A stretch of 64,000 nt of DNA, from positions 22,633,717 to 22,697,716 of the forward strand of contig NC_066515.1 in NCBI RefSeq assembly GCF_024679095.1. The letters run 5' to 3'. Below the pieces are notes generated by a model. That model searched no databases, was not told where the DNA came from, and saw only the letters and a program-made list of their open reading frames with translations. Both the position numbers and the translations under genes were made by a program. Below are positions 1 through 12,850 of this stretch, piece after piece. Numbering within the stretch: position 1 is the stretch's first letter; each line of letters begins with the position of its first letter. The stretch comes from Eriocheir sinensis (Eukaryota; Arthropoda; Malacostraca; Decapoda; Varunidae).

Positions 1-959
1 TTTCACTACTATAAGTGGAGCTGTGTGGTAAGTCTATAGCAGTTGTATGTGGATTGTTTTATTGTACTCAGCTAAACCAAACAAAAATACAGCAAATAAA
101 AAGGCATTGGTAAATATGTAAGAGTTTTTGTTTATGTTAGTTGTTATACACTTACACTGTGCTGCGTTTGCCTCATTACTTTTTGTTCTCTTGTCTTCGT
201 TTTGAACCTCCCCTGCAGAGTTCGATAGGAAAAAAAAACGAGAAGAAAGTGCGAGATAGTTACCTACTAATCGTGCAATAATGTGATGCTGTCTGCGTTT
301 ACATTATCCCCTCGTGTCATATTAGCTTCCGCCCGGGGAATGTAAAAAAGAAAAGCGAGACAGGAGGGAGGTACTAAAGAGAATCCGATTTTTTTTAGGG
401 GATGGTAAGTGAATCTACTGTGTTGTTACATCGCTCCTACTCGTTTTTGTTCATGATATTGCTATTACGTTCGATTGGGTCCTGTTTTTGCGTCTTGTTT
501 TGCCAGTCTCGCTTCCAGATGCAAAAAAGAGTGTAAGAAGTAGAAGCTATCGGCAATAACGACTTGATTCCTGTATACTGATGTCTTGCTTATATAACGT
601 CCCTTGTATTTGTTGTTATGTTGGTATGGTTTTGTTTCAGTGGCAAAAGAAGCATAGAGAAAAAAAAATAGTTGAAGGAGAAGCAAGGGAAGGTGTCGGT
701 TGCTATGTAGTGAATGTGATCGTTTTGCTTCACTAGTTTTTGTTGTAATTTATCACTGAATCACGGGCAAGAAAGAAGAGCTGGGGTGGAAGTAGAAAGA
801 ATGGTGTTTCATTATATATATTGAGTGAGAGTATGCTCGTCTTCCCTACCTGATATTTTTTGGTCATCTGTAACATCTTCAAATTCAAAGGGCAGAACAG
901 ATAATGGAGCAGTAGGAATTAATAAAGGAAAGTAGAAAGGGCTACCTACGTATAAGTTG
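1..959. other. Single-copy AT-rich DNA, no gene seen
   Basis: This is mixed-composition AT-rich sequence with short A and T runs. The only open frame of note is a 73-codon minus-strand frame at 465-686, which has no recognisable domain and no convincing splice context. I see no RNA gene or mobile element here. Confidence 0.6.
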
Positions 960-1530
960 AATCATCGTGTTCTTGTTCCCACTTTTCATCGGTTAATTCT
1001 TTTTCTTTTTCTGGCGTAAAGGACTCGGGTCAAAAGTAGGAAAAAAAAATATGAGAGAAGGAAGAGTGAATAAAGTAATAAGTTTGTGTTCGGTAGGCAG
1101 TTGTATCGTCGTGTTCCTGTTGTTTTTTTATGTATAAATTTGCGTTTCTTTCCTCGCATAATAGAGTCGAGTGAGAAAAGGAGAAGGAAGGGGAAGAAGT
1201 TGAAATCGACAAAAAAGAAAAGGAAAAAAAGGGAGGTGAGTGCTTAAAAACTACCGTCGTGTTCCTGTTGTTTTTTTATGTACAAATTTGCGTTTCTTTC
1301 CTCGCATAATGGAGTCGAGTGAAAAAAGGAGAAGGAAGGGGAAGAAGTTGAAATCGACAAAAGAGAAAAGAAAAAAATAGGGAAATGAGTGCTTAAAAAC
1401 TGTACCGTCGTGTTCCTGTCCTGTCTCTCTCTTGTCTTGATTCGTTCGTGTTTTCTCCTATAAAGAGCTCGGGTCAAGGGCGAGGGCAAGACGTGAGAAA
1501 GAGACATAGAGAAAAAGAGAAAGAAGAAAA
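960..1530. repeat. Tandem repeat, unit about 150 bp, about 3 copies
   Basis: The motif cgtcgtgttcctg recurs at 1107, 1255 and 1406, with a diverged start near 964, so the spacing is 148-151 bp. Each full unit carries the motif, a T run, a gcgtttctttcctcgcataa stretch, a purine-rich stretch and gttgaaatcgac. The minus-strand open frames at 1030-1212 and 1244-1507 are translations of successive units and share the same peptide, so they are not independent genes. Confidence 0.85.
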
Positions 1531-1744
1531 GAAGAAATACTCGAAATAACCCAGTGTCCCGTCGGTACCAGTCTTATAAATGATAATGATAGCGGTCCAG
1601 TGTCTTATATTCTCTGCTTATGTGTCATCATTGTTATCATTATGGCTGTTGGAGACTTAGCTTTGAGGATGAAGTATTTCCTATCATTGTTATTACGGCT
1701 CATGATTTTCGGGGCAGAGGATACGAGGCTTGAGTGTGAAAGAG

Positions 1745-2500
1745 ACAGGAGAGAGAGGAAGGGGGAGGAAAAAAATGATAGGTGGGGCGATAGAGAAAGG
1801 GAGGTAAATCATCAGAGGTACATTGAAAGAAACAAGAATGAGATATAAAAATGGGGTGTTTTCTATATAATGTACAGCGAAGACACGCGGTAATGACACA
1901 GGAGGGAGGGATGCATGATGGTAAAAAAAGAACGAGAGAAAAAATGGAAGTGAATCAGCTGAGGTATATCGATAGCAACAAGAATGAGATATAAAAACGG
2001 GGTCTTTTCTTTTATAATGCATAGCGAAGACACGGTAATGACACAGAAGGGAGGGATGCATGATGATAAAAAAGAATGAAAGAAAGAAAGGGAAGTGAAT
2101 CAGTTGAGTTTTATCGATAGCAACAAGAATGAAGCATAAAAATGGGGTGTTTTCTTTATAATGCACAGCGAAGGAACGGTAATGACACAGAAGGGAGGGA
2201 TGCATGATGATAAAAAAGAATGAAAGAAAGAAAGGGAAGTGAATCAGCTGAGGTATATCGATAGCAACAAGAATGAAGCATAAAAATGGGGTGTTTTCTT
2301 TATAATGCACAGCGAAGGAACGATAATGACACAGGAGGGAGGGATGCATGATGATAAAAAAGAACGAGAGAAAGAAAGGGAAGTAAATCAGCTGAGGTAT
2401 ATCGGTAGCAACAAGAATGAGATCTAAAAACGGGGTCTTTTCTATATAATGCACAGCGAAGACACCGTAATGACACAGAAGGGAGAGACGCATAGTGATT
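1745..2500. repeat. 144-bp tandem repeat, about 5 copies
   Basis: The landmark gcatgatg ends at 1920, 2065, 2209 and 2353, with a diverged fifth instance near 2497. The unit is therefore 144-145 bp. Each unit contains a purine-rich stretch, a gaggtatatcgatagcaaca segment, gaatgagatataaaaa, and an imperfect tataatgcacagcgaag segment. The unit is almost exactly 48 codons, so a 287-codon minus-strand frame (1693-2556) stays open across the array and encodes a repeated 48-residue peptide. I read that frame as a by-product of the period, since it has no recognisable domain. Confidence 0.9.
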
Positions 2501-3470
2501 AATGGGAATGAGAGAGAGGATGTAGTACACGCATTGCACTTGTATAAAAAGAACAATATCGAACGTTAAGACAAAGACCTCTGCTCGATAGCTCTGGACG
2601 GAAGCACGCCAGTATATATCACCTCACGCCACCAGACCATGTAACATAATGAAGTGCTGTCAGATGCTAGTGTTTTTCTTTAATGTACATCTGCCTCATA
2701 CGTTTTTGGCGTTTTTATGGTGTCAAGGCTTAGTTGCCGGCGTGGAATGAAAAAAAAAAAAAAAAAAAAACGGTTGTCACAGTGGTCATTTCAACCGTCT
2801 TAGATATTTTGTTCTGTGAATGTGATAAACAGTAAGAGAGTGGCGAGTGTGACATCTAATTACCACTGTTTACCGTCTGAGGCTTCACCAAGGCTTCAGT
2901 TATCGGTCAGCTTGCAAAGAAATCCCTGAGTGTCAGTAGTTATTTGTGACATCCATTATTGGTATCGCAAGTAACATTCCCTTCATTTCCCAAGTTCTTA
3001 TTTATCGACAAAACTCTGTGCGGAAGGATAAAATCATGAGTGGGTTGTGCACTAACTCCTTGGCCCTTCCTGATTCTACGACGCTTGTATTCGTCGCAAA
3101 TCACTTTTAATCGCTGTCAACATCTACCTACGATCTTGAAACTTACGCAGCGGTTCATACTCGATAATTGTTTTTTTTCTGTTTATTGTATATTGTCAAT
3201 GATGATGGTTTGCACGTGATGTAAATTCAGGAAGATCATATCTACACAGAACGTTCGTCAAAGATTTTAACGCTTGTGTATTTGTTTAATTTTCGGAAAT
3301 TTCACATATATACCAATTTTCCTTCAATTTCATTCTCAATTGTATATCTTGCAAATTGAATATGTACCGTATGTTTTCTAGGAATGCAATACAGGTAGCA
3401 ATTTTCCCGCGATTTCCTGGAGGATGTAAATTTACCAAGAACTTTCCGTTGTGTTCGTTTGCTTGCAGGG
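2501..3470. other. Single-copy DNA with a 21-bp poly(A) tract
   Basis: This is complex, non-repetitive AT-rich sequence with a pure A tract at 2750-2770. A pyrimidine-rich stretch ending gcttgcag at about 3470 resembles a splice acceptor, but it leads straight into a G-rich minisatellite with no sensible reading frame. No gene is supported. Confidence 0.55.
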
Positions 3471-3504
3471 CAGCCACGCACTGCCCTGCCCCGCCCTTCC
3501 CGTA

Positions 3505-3800
3505 GGCGAGAGGGGGTGTAGGGGCTGTGGTGGGTGTCTTTCTGTGGGTGTGAGGGGGTGTAAGGGCCTGTGGAGGGTGTGTCTTCTGGGTGTGATGGGT
3601 ATAGGGGGCTGTGATGGGTGTCTTTCTGTGGTCGTGATGGGGTGTAGGGGGCTGTGGTGGGTGTGCCTTCTCCTGGGCGTGAGAGGGTGTAGGGGCTGTG
3701 GTGGGTGTTCCTTCTCCTTGGTGTGACGGGGTGTAGGGGGCTGCGGTGGGTGTGCCTTCCTCTGGGTGTGAGGGGGTGTAGGAGGCTGCGTTGCGTGTGC
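3505..3800. repeat. G/T-rich minisatellite, unit about 42 bp, about 7 copies
   Basis: The phrase agggggtgta or a near variant recurs at about 3511, 3553, 3595, 3637, 3682, 3726 and 3771, giving a 42-45 bp period. The + strand is rich in GGG and GGTG. The period is close to 14 codons, which explains simultaneous open frames on both strands (Pro/His/Thr-rich on minus, Gly/Cys/Val-rich on plus). They have no independent evidence of coding. Confidence 0.85.
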
Positions 3801-3947
3801 TCCCGTGTCGTCCATCATCCCGGGCGCTGTTTGTTTCATGTCGTGTATCATCACTTCCTTGTTATTCTGATCACGTCCTCGGCGAGTGGAGTGTGTTGAT
3901 GGGAGGGTGACTCTAATTGCCAAAGGTGGGGGTGAGGTAAGGTGAGG

Positions 3948-4240
3948 CGTAGTCCTGTTTATATTATTTTCTTTGCTGTCCGTTACCATGAGTTACTTTC
4001 AAGAGAATACTCAGTTTGTTTGTCATTTATATATATTCAAGAGAAAGTCCTGTTTATATTCTTTGTTGTGCTGCCTGTTACCATGAGTTACTTTCAAGAG
4101 AATACTCAGTTTGTTTGTCATTTACATATATTCAAGAGAAAGTCCTGTTTATATTCTTTGTTGTTCTCCCTGTTACCATGAGCTACTCTCAAGAGAATAC
4201 TCAGTTTGTTTGTCATTTACATATATTCAAGAGAAATGTG
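3948..4240. repeat. 95-bp tandem repeat, 3 copies
   Basis: The segment ttaccatgagttactttcaa, followed by gagaatactcagtttgtttg, recurs with its ATG at 3988, 4083 and 4178, an exact 95-bp period. Copies are nearly identical, so the duplication is recent. Overlapping plus-strand frames of 79 and 96 codons are translations of the array in two phases. Confidence 0.92.
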
Positions 4241-4672
4241 CATCAGGTTCTTGAACAAAATAAAGCACGAATCACAAGTTTCTTGGTTGATTTTTTAAAA
4301 GTATAGTATTGCTGTTTTATTTTTGTGTTTAGTGGTTGCACATTCCAACAACTGACGCCTAAAATAATAAATAATAACCACCAGTTTTGATTAATTAGAT
4401 ATAGATATGATCCTTTTACGATTCCTCCTCAGGTTCTACTTTCCAACTTTTCCTAGACGAAGATATTTTTTTCAAAAGCCTGAAGTAAACCGGTTCAGGG
4501 GGCTGCGAGGGACACCTGCAACTCGAACCCTTTTCTGACCCCCTGTTTGAAGCCCCGCAGGCGCTCGAACGTGTGTCAAAGATTTCGAAGCAACATTTTC
4601 AAGCTACGTGGAAGTGTTTGGAGGAATTTATTGAAGTAACTGGACGAGCTTTGATTTTGGAATTTTGAGGGC

Positions 4673-4675
<3 letters not shown>
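4241..4675. other. Single-copy DNA between array and GA tract
   Basis: This is AT-rich sequence followed at 4485-4575 by a GC-richer patch containing ctcgaaccc and ggttcaggggg segments. The patch has a weak tRNA B-box-like look on the minus strand but no matching A box or cloverleaf, so no RNA gene is called. Confidence 0.5.
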
Positions 4676-5791
<1,116 letters not shown>

Positions 5792-5885
5792 TTTTTTTTT
5801 TTATTGCAGAAGAGTCAGTTCAAGGGCATAAAAAAAGGAGACAAATGTGAAAAAAAGCCCGCTACTCACTAAACTAAACTAAAAG
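5792..5885 (-). mobile_element. Crab SINE-like/retroposed element, copy 1 (partial)
   Basis: Read on the minus strand, this copy has gtgagtagcgggc, a T run, a ctcctttttttatgcccttg segment, and an A-rich end. It matches the same core at 15.7, 27.0, 35.0, 44.8 and 50.1 kb. The upstream third of the element, seen at 44.8 kb, is missing, so this copy is 5'-truncated. It carries no coding capacity. Classification as a non-autonomous retroposon is inferred from variable 5' truncation and the A-rich 3' end. Confidence 0.75.
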
Positions 5886-6520
5886 GTTATTCCTGAAAAT
5901 TGTATTATCTATTGGTCTTGTTCTTTTCTACAGTCAACAATGTTTCTATTGGACATTATCACCATTAAGAGAATCCAGAGGTGATGTTCGCTGTCTGTCA
6001 CGTGTGAGTTTTCCATTTTTAAAGATCTGATCAGATTTTTGTCAAATTACACATAATGTATCAATAGCTTTTTTCCATGCAACGGGATTTTTGAATTAAG
6101 GGTCAAGCTTTGGAGAAAACTCATGTACTGGCATTGACCATTTTTCTCTCTGGATTAGCGAATATAGTGATTAACGAATATACACGAAGCCCTATCAGTC
6201 TTGACCATCTCCATCCCGTCTTTTTTATCATTTCCCGGCACAAAACACGAAGATCACACGCTGCCCTGATTTACGTGCATATGTTTATAATTTCTGGAGG
6301 AAACTTGGACGATATAATTCCGGGAGATTATAGCGCACGTCCCCTGATTGCAAGTCCCGGTCATTTATTGTGTTTTTACAGTTAACGTGTGAGGCAGGGA
6401 GGGGGGGTAAGGGAGGGGGGTGAGGGGGCTGAGGGGGGCAGAGGGCACGTGTGGCCTAACAACTGTGCTTACTTACTTGAAGATGACCTAAGCCTCATCT
6501 CTCTCCTTCTCTCTCTTTCT
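5886..6520. other. Single-copy DNA, no gene seen
   Basis: This is mixed sequence ending in a G-rich patch (6390-6450, many GGGG runs) and a short CT-rich stretch. Plus-strand frames at 6110-6385 and 6389-6607 have no recognisable features. Confidence 0.55.
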
Positions 6521-7147
6521 ATATTCAAACACATGATAGCCAGCACCTTATGGTATAAATCAACAAAGAATGACCTCATTTTGTTGTATGGAAAGTCTCA
6601 TTATTAAGGAAGCATATATGATTTTTTTGAGTCAAGACCTATAGTAATTGTTTGTGGTTTTGTTAGGTTAGGTTTTTGGGTATCTTCAAACACATGATTG
6701 CCAGCACCTTATTATATAAATCAATAAAGAATGACCTCACTTTGTTGTATAGAAAGTCTCATTGGTAAGGAAGCATATATGAATTTTCTGAGTCAAGACC
6801 TATAGAAACTGTTTGTGGTTTTATTAGGTTAGGTTAGGTTAAGTTTATGGTATCTTCAAATACATGATTGCCAGCACCTCATGGTATATATCAATAATGA
6901 ATGACCTCACTTTGTTGTGTAGAAAGTCTCATTAGTAAGGAAGCATATTTGAATTTTGAGTCAAGACCTATAGTAACTGTTTGGAGTTTTGTCAGGTTAG
7001 TTTAGGTTAGGAAGTTTAGTGTATCTTCAAACACATGATTGCCAGCACCTTATGGTATAAATCAACAAAGAATGACCTCATTTTGTTATATAGAAAGTCT
7101 CACTAGTAAAGAATAATATATGAATTTTCTGAGTCAAGACCTACAGT

Positions 7148-7150
<3 letters not shown>
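6521..7150. repeat. Tandem repeat (161-171 bp unit) carrying TTAGG motifs
   Basis: The landmark acatgat, followed by gccagcacct, lies at 6531, 6692, 6862 and 7033, giving about 3.7 units. At each internal junction there are 2-3 copies of TTAGG: 6663-6672, 6824-6840 and a looser set at 6993-7011. TTAGG is the canonical arthropod telomere repeat, so this is an interstitial telomere-like motif embedded inside a satellite unit. The last unit runs directly into a (TC)n tract. Confidence 0.88.

Positions 7151-7194
<44 letters not shown>
7151..7194. repeat. (TC)n microsatellite
   Basis: This is a pure dinucleotide tract of 44 bp, abutting the last unit of the TTAGG-bearing array. Confidence 0.97.
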
Positions 7195-7197
<3 letters not shown>

Positions 7198-7756
7198 CTA
7201 TTGGCTCGCTAAATCGGCCTTCTACATCCTCAGGGCAGGTCCTAATTCTACTTCTTGTGTATTCAAACGTATGTATTGTCTTCAAATTAATAATCCTTAG
7301 CTTCTTTTTGTCCAGCTTCGTCTCCCTCCCTCCCTCCCTTCCTTGGGCCGGCAGTAGCGTGTGTAGTTGAGGCTCCGTTTAATAGTTTTCTGTGTTTTTT
7401 GAGTGTTTGTTGATTAATGTACATTATAGGCACGCGAAAGGTTGTATTGATAATGGGTGGTGTTGGCGGGGCTGGCGGTGGTGAAGGTGGTGATGGTGGT
7501 GGTGGTCGGAGCTTTTGCATGGCGAGTTGGAGCAAGCGAAGGAAGAGTAACTGGAGGAGGAGGATGAATGAAGGGAATTACATTAACAAGAGCAAGAAGT
7601 TTAATATGTAGCAGCAGGAGTTGTTGAACCAGTAGCGATTTTTGGTGTGCTGATTGAGTAAAAATTGTAGCCAGTGATGACAGCCAGAAAATGAAAATTG
7701 TAGTACATGATAATAGTAGTAGTAATAATAATAATAGCTGTTTCTTCTAATTCAAT

Positions 7757-7792
<36 letters not shown>

Positions 7793-8323
7793 CGTAATTA
7801 TATTGGTTTTCTTGTTATGATGTATCTTTATTGGATGTAAGGCACTAATTCATAATCTATCTCCATCTCCTACACAGCACAAAGTATAAAGGAAAGATGT
7901 AGAAAGTGAAAAAAATGAGAAACTAAGGAGAGATTTTATGTTTCAGTAAAAGGAAGATGGAGAAAACGGAGGGAGAGAAGAGGTCAGACTTCTTATTTTC
8001 GTTATGCTCATCGTGTCCTGCAGAATATGTTGTGTCACGTGCGTACGGACTTTTTCTATCTTCTGACGCAATTAAAAGTATATCCCGTGCGTATATACAG
8101 CTGTGATAGGGAGGCATCTGGAAAATACAAATAAAAAAATATATATAAAAGAGGAAGGGAAATGAGAATGAAAGGAAGTGGGCATCAATTTTTAGGTGGA
8201 CGTTGTGTTAAAAAAAAAAGGAATGACAAAGTAGAGGCAATTGAGAATGATAAACAGAGGATAAGCAGGAAGAGAGCATGAGAGGAGGGATGTATGCAAT
8301 GATAATATAATAAAATGCCAAAG
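7195..8323. other. Single-copy DNA with an (ACT)n tract
   Basis: This is complex sequence with a GGT/GGC-rich patch at 7450-7510 and a pure (ACT)n tract at 7757-7793. Open frames across the GGT patch are low complexity. No gene is supported. Confidence 0.6.
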
Positions 8324-8335
8324 GTGTGTGTGTGT

Positions 8336-8379
<44 letters not shown>

Positions 8380-8523
8380 CTTAGTAGGGGTGTGTGACGC
8401 GCCATGAAATCCGCCCCGTTGTACCTTCGGCCACCAAGCACTGGCGGCTAATTGGTAATGAGTGGTCTGGAGGCTGACTCTTGATCTGCTCCTCGACGCC
8501 CCGAGAGGAAGCGTTTGTGTAAT

Positions 8524-8576
<53 letters not shown>
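8324..8576. repeat. Two (TG)n microsatellites with a single-copy spacer
   Basis: (TG)n tracts at 8324-8378 (one TA interruption) and 8525-8576 (pure) flank about 146 bp of GC-richer single-copy DNA. Z-DNA formation is possible in tracts this long, from general knowledge of TG repeats. Confidence 0.95.
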
Positions 8577-9305
<729 letters not shown>

Positions 9306-9359
9306 CCGGGAGAGATGGAGGAGCTTTCATCTCATTTATCTCAGTTTGTGAAGAAGTGG

Positions 9360-9725
9360 AGCGGTTTACCCTTCCTCTCCTCTACCTCCTCCTCCTCCTC
9401 CTCCTCCTCCTCCTCCTCCTTCCCATCTCTTCCTCCTCTTCCTTCTTCTTTTCCTCCTCCTTATCTACTTTTCTTTCCCTTTTTTTTCTCCTCTACCTTC
9501 TTCACTCCCCCCTCTCTTCTTTTTCCGTCACCACCACCACCATCACCACCACCACCAACAACAACACACCACCATCACCTCAGTCTCTCCACCCAGACAC
9601 CACACCACTACGCCACACCACACTTCACCACACCATATTCTCACTTTCCCATCACCACAGCACACAAAAGCACAACACCAGTTCACAATTACACCGCCAC
9701 ACGCCACACCGCTCTCAAAACACCC
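9360..9725. repeat. CCT then CAC/ACC low-complexity block
   Basis: A (CCT)n tract at 9385-9420 passes into CT-rich DNA and then, from about 9528, into CAC, ACC and ACA trinucleotides. Frames crossing it (144 and 230 codons) are homopolymeric Ser/Pro/Thr/His runs. Confidence 0.85.
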
Positions 9726-9939
9726 TTGGGGACCTGTCTAACACCTTGAGTGGATTTTAAACCCATAAACATACCCTTTCCCTGGTGGAGGCGGCGCGAC
9801 GAGGTGTCAGGCTTCAGGTGATCCACATTGGGTGGTTTAGAGTGTAAAGATTTTCCTTATATACTACGCAGCCTCTTGTCGGGTCGGGGTGTTCATTACT
9901 CGTACAGATATCTTATTTAGTGCTTAGATAGGCCGGCTG

Positions 9940-10140
9940 AACCTGTAATCTCCCTGGCCCCCTCCCCTGCCGCCGCAAGACCGGTGCCTAATACGTGTAC
10001 ACACGACGGCCGGCGCGGCGCGGGGGAGGCGGGGAGAGGGTTAGTTAGTGCAGTGTTAACTAAACGCTGCCTGCTTGTTGGGCCTGCTCCTGCTGGCCGG
10101 GGGGGAGGGGGTTAGGAGTGAGGGACAGGGAGAGGTGAGG
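9940..10140. promoter_or_regulatory. GC/CpG-rich block, possible promoter or regulatory element
   Basis: This is the most CpG-dense stretch of the window, containing gacggccggcgcggcgcggg and G runs. It embeds a short inverted repeat at 10040-10065, with arms gttagtta and taactaaac. It sits directly upstream of a start codon with an in-frame splice donor (10167-10220). The promoter reading is an inference from composition and position, since no TATA or initiator is clear. Confidence 0.25.
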
Positions 10141-10166
10141 ACGAGTAGAGTTGATGTTGTTAGTCC

Positions 10167-10220
10167 ATGGATGTTTTATCGCTTGTACTTGCCGAGCATC
10201 GAACTTTTACTGGCGAGCAG
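10167..10220 (+). other. Weak candidate first coding exon (18 codons)
   Basis: An ATG in good context (gtccATGG) opens an 18-codon frame that ends exactly at GAGCAG followed by gtgagc, a good arthropod splice donor. It lies just downstream of the CpG-rich block. The peptide (starting MDVLSLV) is not one I recognise. I cannot find its partner exon in the window. It could easily be chance: an ATG followed by a GT within 60 bp is common. Confidence 0.15.
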
Positions 10221-11284
10221 GTGAGCAGTAGCTTAGTCAAGGACCAACGGTTTGGCGGACATCGAGCATCCTCGCCCGCGGCGGCCATAATAAGTAAACA
10301 AGCCAAGCCAGACATTACCTTTGCCACCTCTGAGAGACAGACTCGCAAAATGTGCGGCTGCTACGGCAATTTTAGGCATTCTCCGGGAACTGATTATAGC
10401 CTATGCAACAGCGGCCTGGTCCAGTTCCCTCTTGTTGGTAGAATAAAAGGTCTGGTCTGAATAAACATGTGCTGGTGTGTGGTCGTGAGGGGCTAATGAG
10501 GGAGTGGTGTCGGCGAGCGGGGACTGGCGGGCCACCTGGTGTATCATTAGATATGCCCTCACTTGCATTAGCAAATGTAGAATTAAACAATTCCGCATAT
10601 ATCGTTGAGGAAAACACTTTTGGGAAGGTTTATGAGGATTACACTTCTTGAGGGCGGCCATTTTCTGGTTTACATCTGAGCCGGCTGCCGGTCTTCTGAG
10701 GAGCTGCTCTCTGCCAAGCGTCTGGAAGAGGCGCACCAGCCGCCGGTCTTTGCTGGCGAGTTTTACCATAAGCCAGCAAATACTCGGCGATGGGCAAGTC
10801 ACGAACGAAAAGCGGTTCATTGTGATGCCAGCTCTAGGGGTAATGGGAGATTGGAAAGAGTGAGGGAGAGGAAGTGACGAATGGAATACAGGAAAGAGTG
10901 AAGTATGGTGGAAGCGGGGAGAGGTTGGATAAACACATTGTTTTAGTCATATGAGAAAACACTTTAGGTTTAAGGAAGAGTGATAGGAAAGAGGACAGGA
11001 TGCATGAAATGCGAGGTAAGTGAATTAGAAGATGGAAACTGATTTGGGGTTAGGAAAGGAGAAGGGGAATAGAAAAGAGGCAGGGGTGAAGATAGGATAG
11101 ATAGAGGGAAGGAGGCAATAGGTGCTGGTGTAGAATTTAATGTAATGATAACAAAATAGATAAAAAATAGCCCCTCCTCCCTACCCTCTTTTCTTTCTAT
11201 TTCTTTATTTCTGGATCAAGGGCAGACCACCAAATTGCAATCATATAGGTCTGTGCGGCTATATATCTAATTATCTTTATACTT

Positions 11285-11286
<2 letters not shown>
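10221..11286. other. Complex single-copy DNA, then purine-rich DNA
   Basis: 10221-10860 is complex sequence with GCCAT-containing motifs (gcggcggccataataag near 10281 and gcggccattttc near 10655) that resemble PHO/YY1 core sites. Frames on both strands (97, 139 and 71 codons) overlap each other and lack domains. From 10860 the DNA becomes purine-rich and AT-rich with no gene signal. Confidence 0.5.

Positions 11287-11331
<45 letters not shown>
11287..11331. repeat. (CT)n microsatellite
   Basis: This is a pure 45-bp dinucleotide tract. Confidence 0.97.
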
Positions 11332-11334
<3 letters not shown>

Positions 11335-12027
11335 CCTTTATTTACGCAGACTGTGATGGCTCTATTGTACAGTTAACTCACCGGGAAGCCGTGGCTGTAT
11401 TTTTGTTTGCGTTTATTTATGCATCAGATAATTCCATGCTTTATAGTTTAGCGTGTAAGTCATCCATCACTCTGTTTCTCAGCGCCTGACCGTGAATAAT
11501 CTGCGGTGCTTATTGAAACATTGGGGAAAGGACGAGGAGGCACGGAGAGGCATTTTTCTCTTTCGTGACTTGAAGAGAAGACGTCAGGGAATGTTTCTTG
11601 AAGATGGATAGTGTGGAGGAGGTGGAGGGAGGGCAGGTGAGAGTGGAATACTTGGTGGCCAGGTGTGTTGGAGTCTCAGGTGTATGGGGACTTACCTGAG
11701 GCGATTGAGTCAGGTATGCGTAAGAATGTGTAATGTGTTGGTTTGTTAGTTGTATAGAGATGTATTGTTGTAGGAGGGAGGGAGATCATAGGAAGCGAGG
11801 GATACTAAAGTGAAACAGAAAAGGGAAGTAAAAACAGATAAATGAAGAGGAATAAAGGAATAGAAAAATGCGAGAAAAAGAAAGAAAAAAAGGGAGAATG
11901 TATAATGTGTAGGTTTACTAGCTGTATAGAGATGTATTGTTGCATAAAGGTGAGTAGTATAGAAAACCAGGTGTGTGTCTAGTGCGATTTGTGTATGTGT
12001 AAAAGCAAATATGAAAAATACTAAAAA
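11332..12027. other. Single-copy DNA, short internal duplication
   Basis: This is complex sequence without a gene signal. A segment gtataatgtgtaggttta then gctgtatagagatgtattgt at 11898-11942 repeats one at 11728-11770, about 170 bp upstream. Confidence 0.55.
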
Positions 12028-12150
12028 CTTTTGGCCATTCTTCTAAACTCTTTATTTGTTTGGACAGTAATTCGCGGGCCTTTTTTTGCCCATTATTATT
12101 TTCATTTTGGACTTAAGCTGCTTTCTCTACTGAATAAAAAATGAATGATA
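12028..12150 (+). mobile_element. Crab SINE-like element, copy 2 (old, diverged)
   Basis: ttttggccattctt, a spacer, ttcgcgggcc, a T run, then cttaagctgctttctc and tgaataaaaaa follow the order of landmarks in the intact copies at 44.8 and 50.1 kb, with many substitutions. It is judged to be a decayed copy. Confidence 0.55.
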
Positions 12151-12850
12151 AAAAAAAGGCTGATAAAAGTAATGTACAAAGTGTATGTTAGTGTTTGTTT
12201 GTTTGTTTGTTTTATAGGTGTGTTGTGTATATAAGTAAAGGGTCCGTGTTCGTGTGTGTGTTCGTGTGTATCAGGTGTATATCATTTACCTGTGTTTTCC
12301 TTCGTGTAGGCGTGGCCAGGTAGACTTGTAATATACTCTGAGCGCAGGTGTGGGGTGGTTACCTGTGTATGTGTGTGTGTGTGTACCGTCTACATGGGTG
12401 TACACGGCTTTGCGGGTGGTGGGAGGGGCGTGTGGGTCTGAACTCTCACTCGTGTGTACATGTGTGTATATTGGCTACGTGGGTGTACATGGGGGCTGGA
12501 GGAGTGGGGGGTTGTGAAGGAAGAGGAAGAGAAAGAAGTAAAAAGTAGAAGTTGAAGAAGAAGTAGAATAAGAAGATGAAGAAAGTGAGAAATAAAAGCA
12601 GGAGGGGAGGGAAGAGGAGAGAAGAGGAGGAAGAAGAAGAGGAAGAGTGTGGTGGGATGTTGAGAAGGAGGATGAAGAGGAAGAGAAGGAGGAAGAAGTA
12701 GACATTGAACAAGAAGAAGCAGAATAAAGATGATGATGAGGAGTAAGGTAAAAAAAAAGAGAAGAGAGATAGATAGAAGAGGAGAGAAGAAGAGGAGGAG
12801 GAGGAGGAGGAGGAAGAGGAGTGAGAGATCTTTAGAATGCAGCACAGTGA
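12151..12850. repeat. GT-rich DNA then long purine-rich tract
   Basis: 12197-12212 is a short (TTTG)n. 12225-12500 is rich in GTGTGT and GGTGT phrases. 12505-12830 is almost purely A and G on the + strand, with GAAGAA and GAGGAG patterns. The 76- to 157-codon minus-strand frames are Leu/Ser/Phe/Pro-rich shadows of this tract. Confidence 0.75.

Noticed and set aside
4485..4575. Possible tRNA gene with a ctcgaaccc B-box-like segment
   Set aside because: No A box at the correct spacing and no cloverleaf could be drawn.
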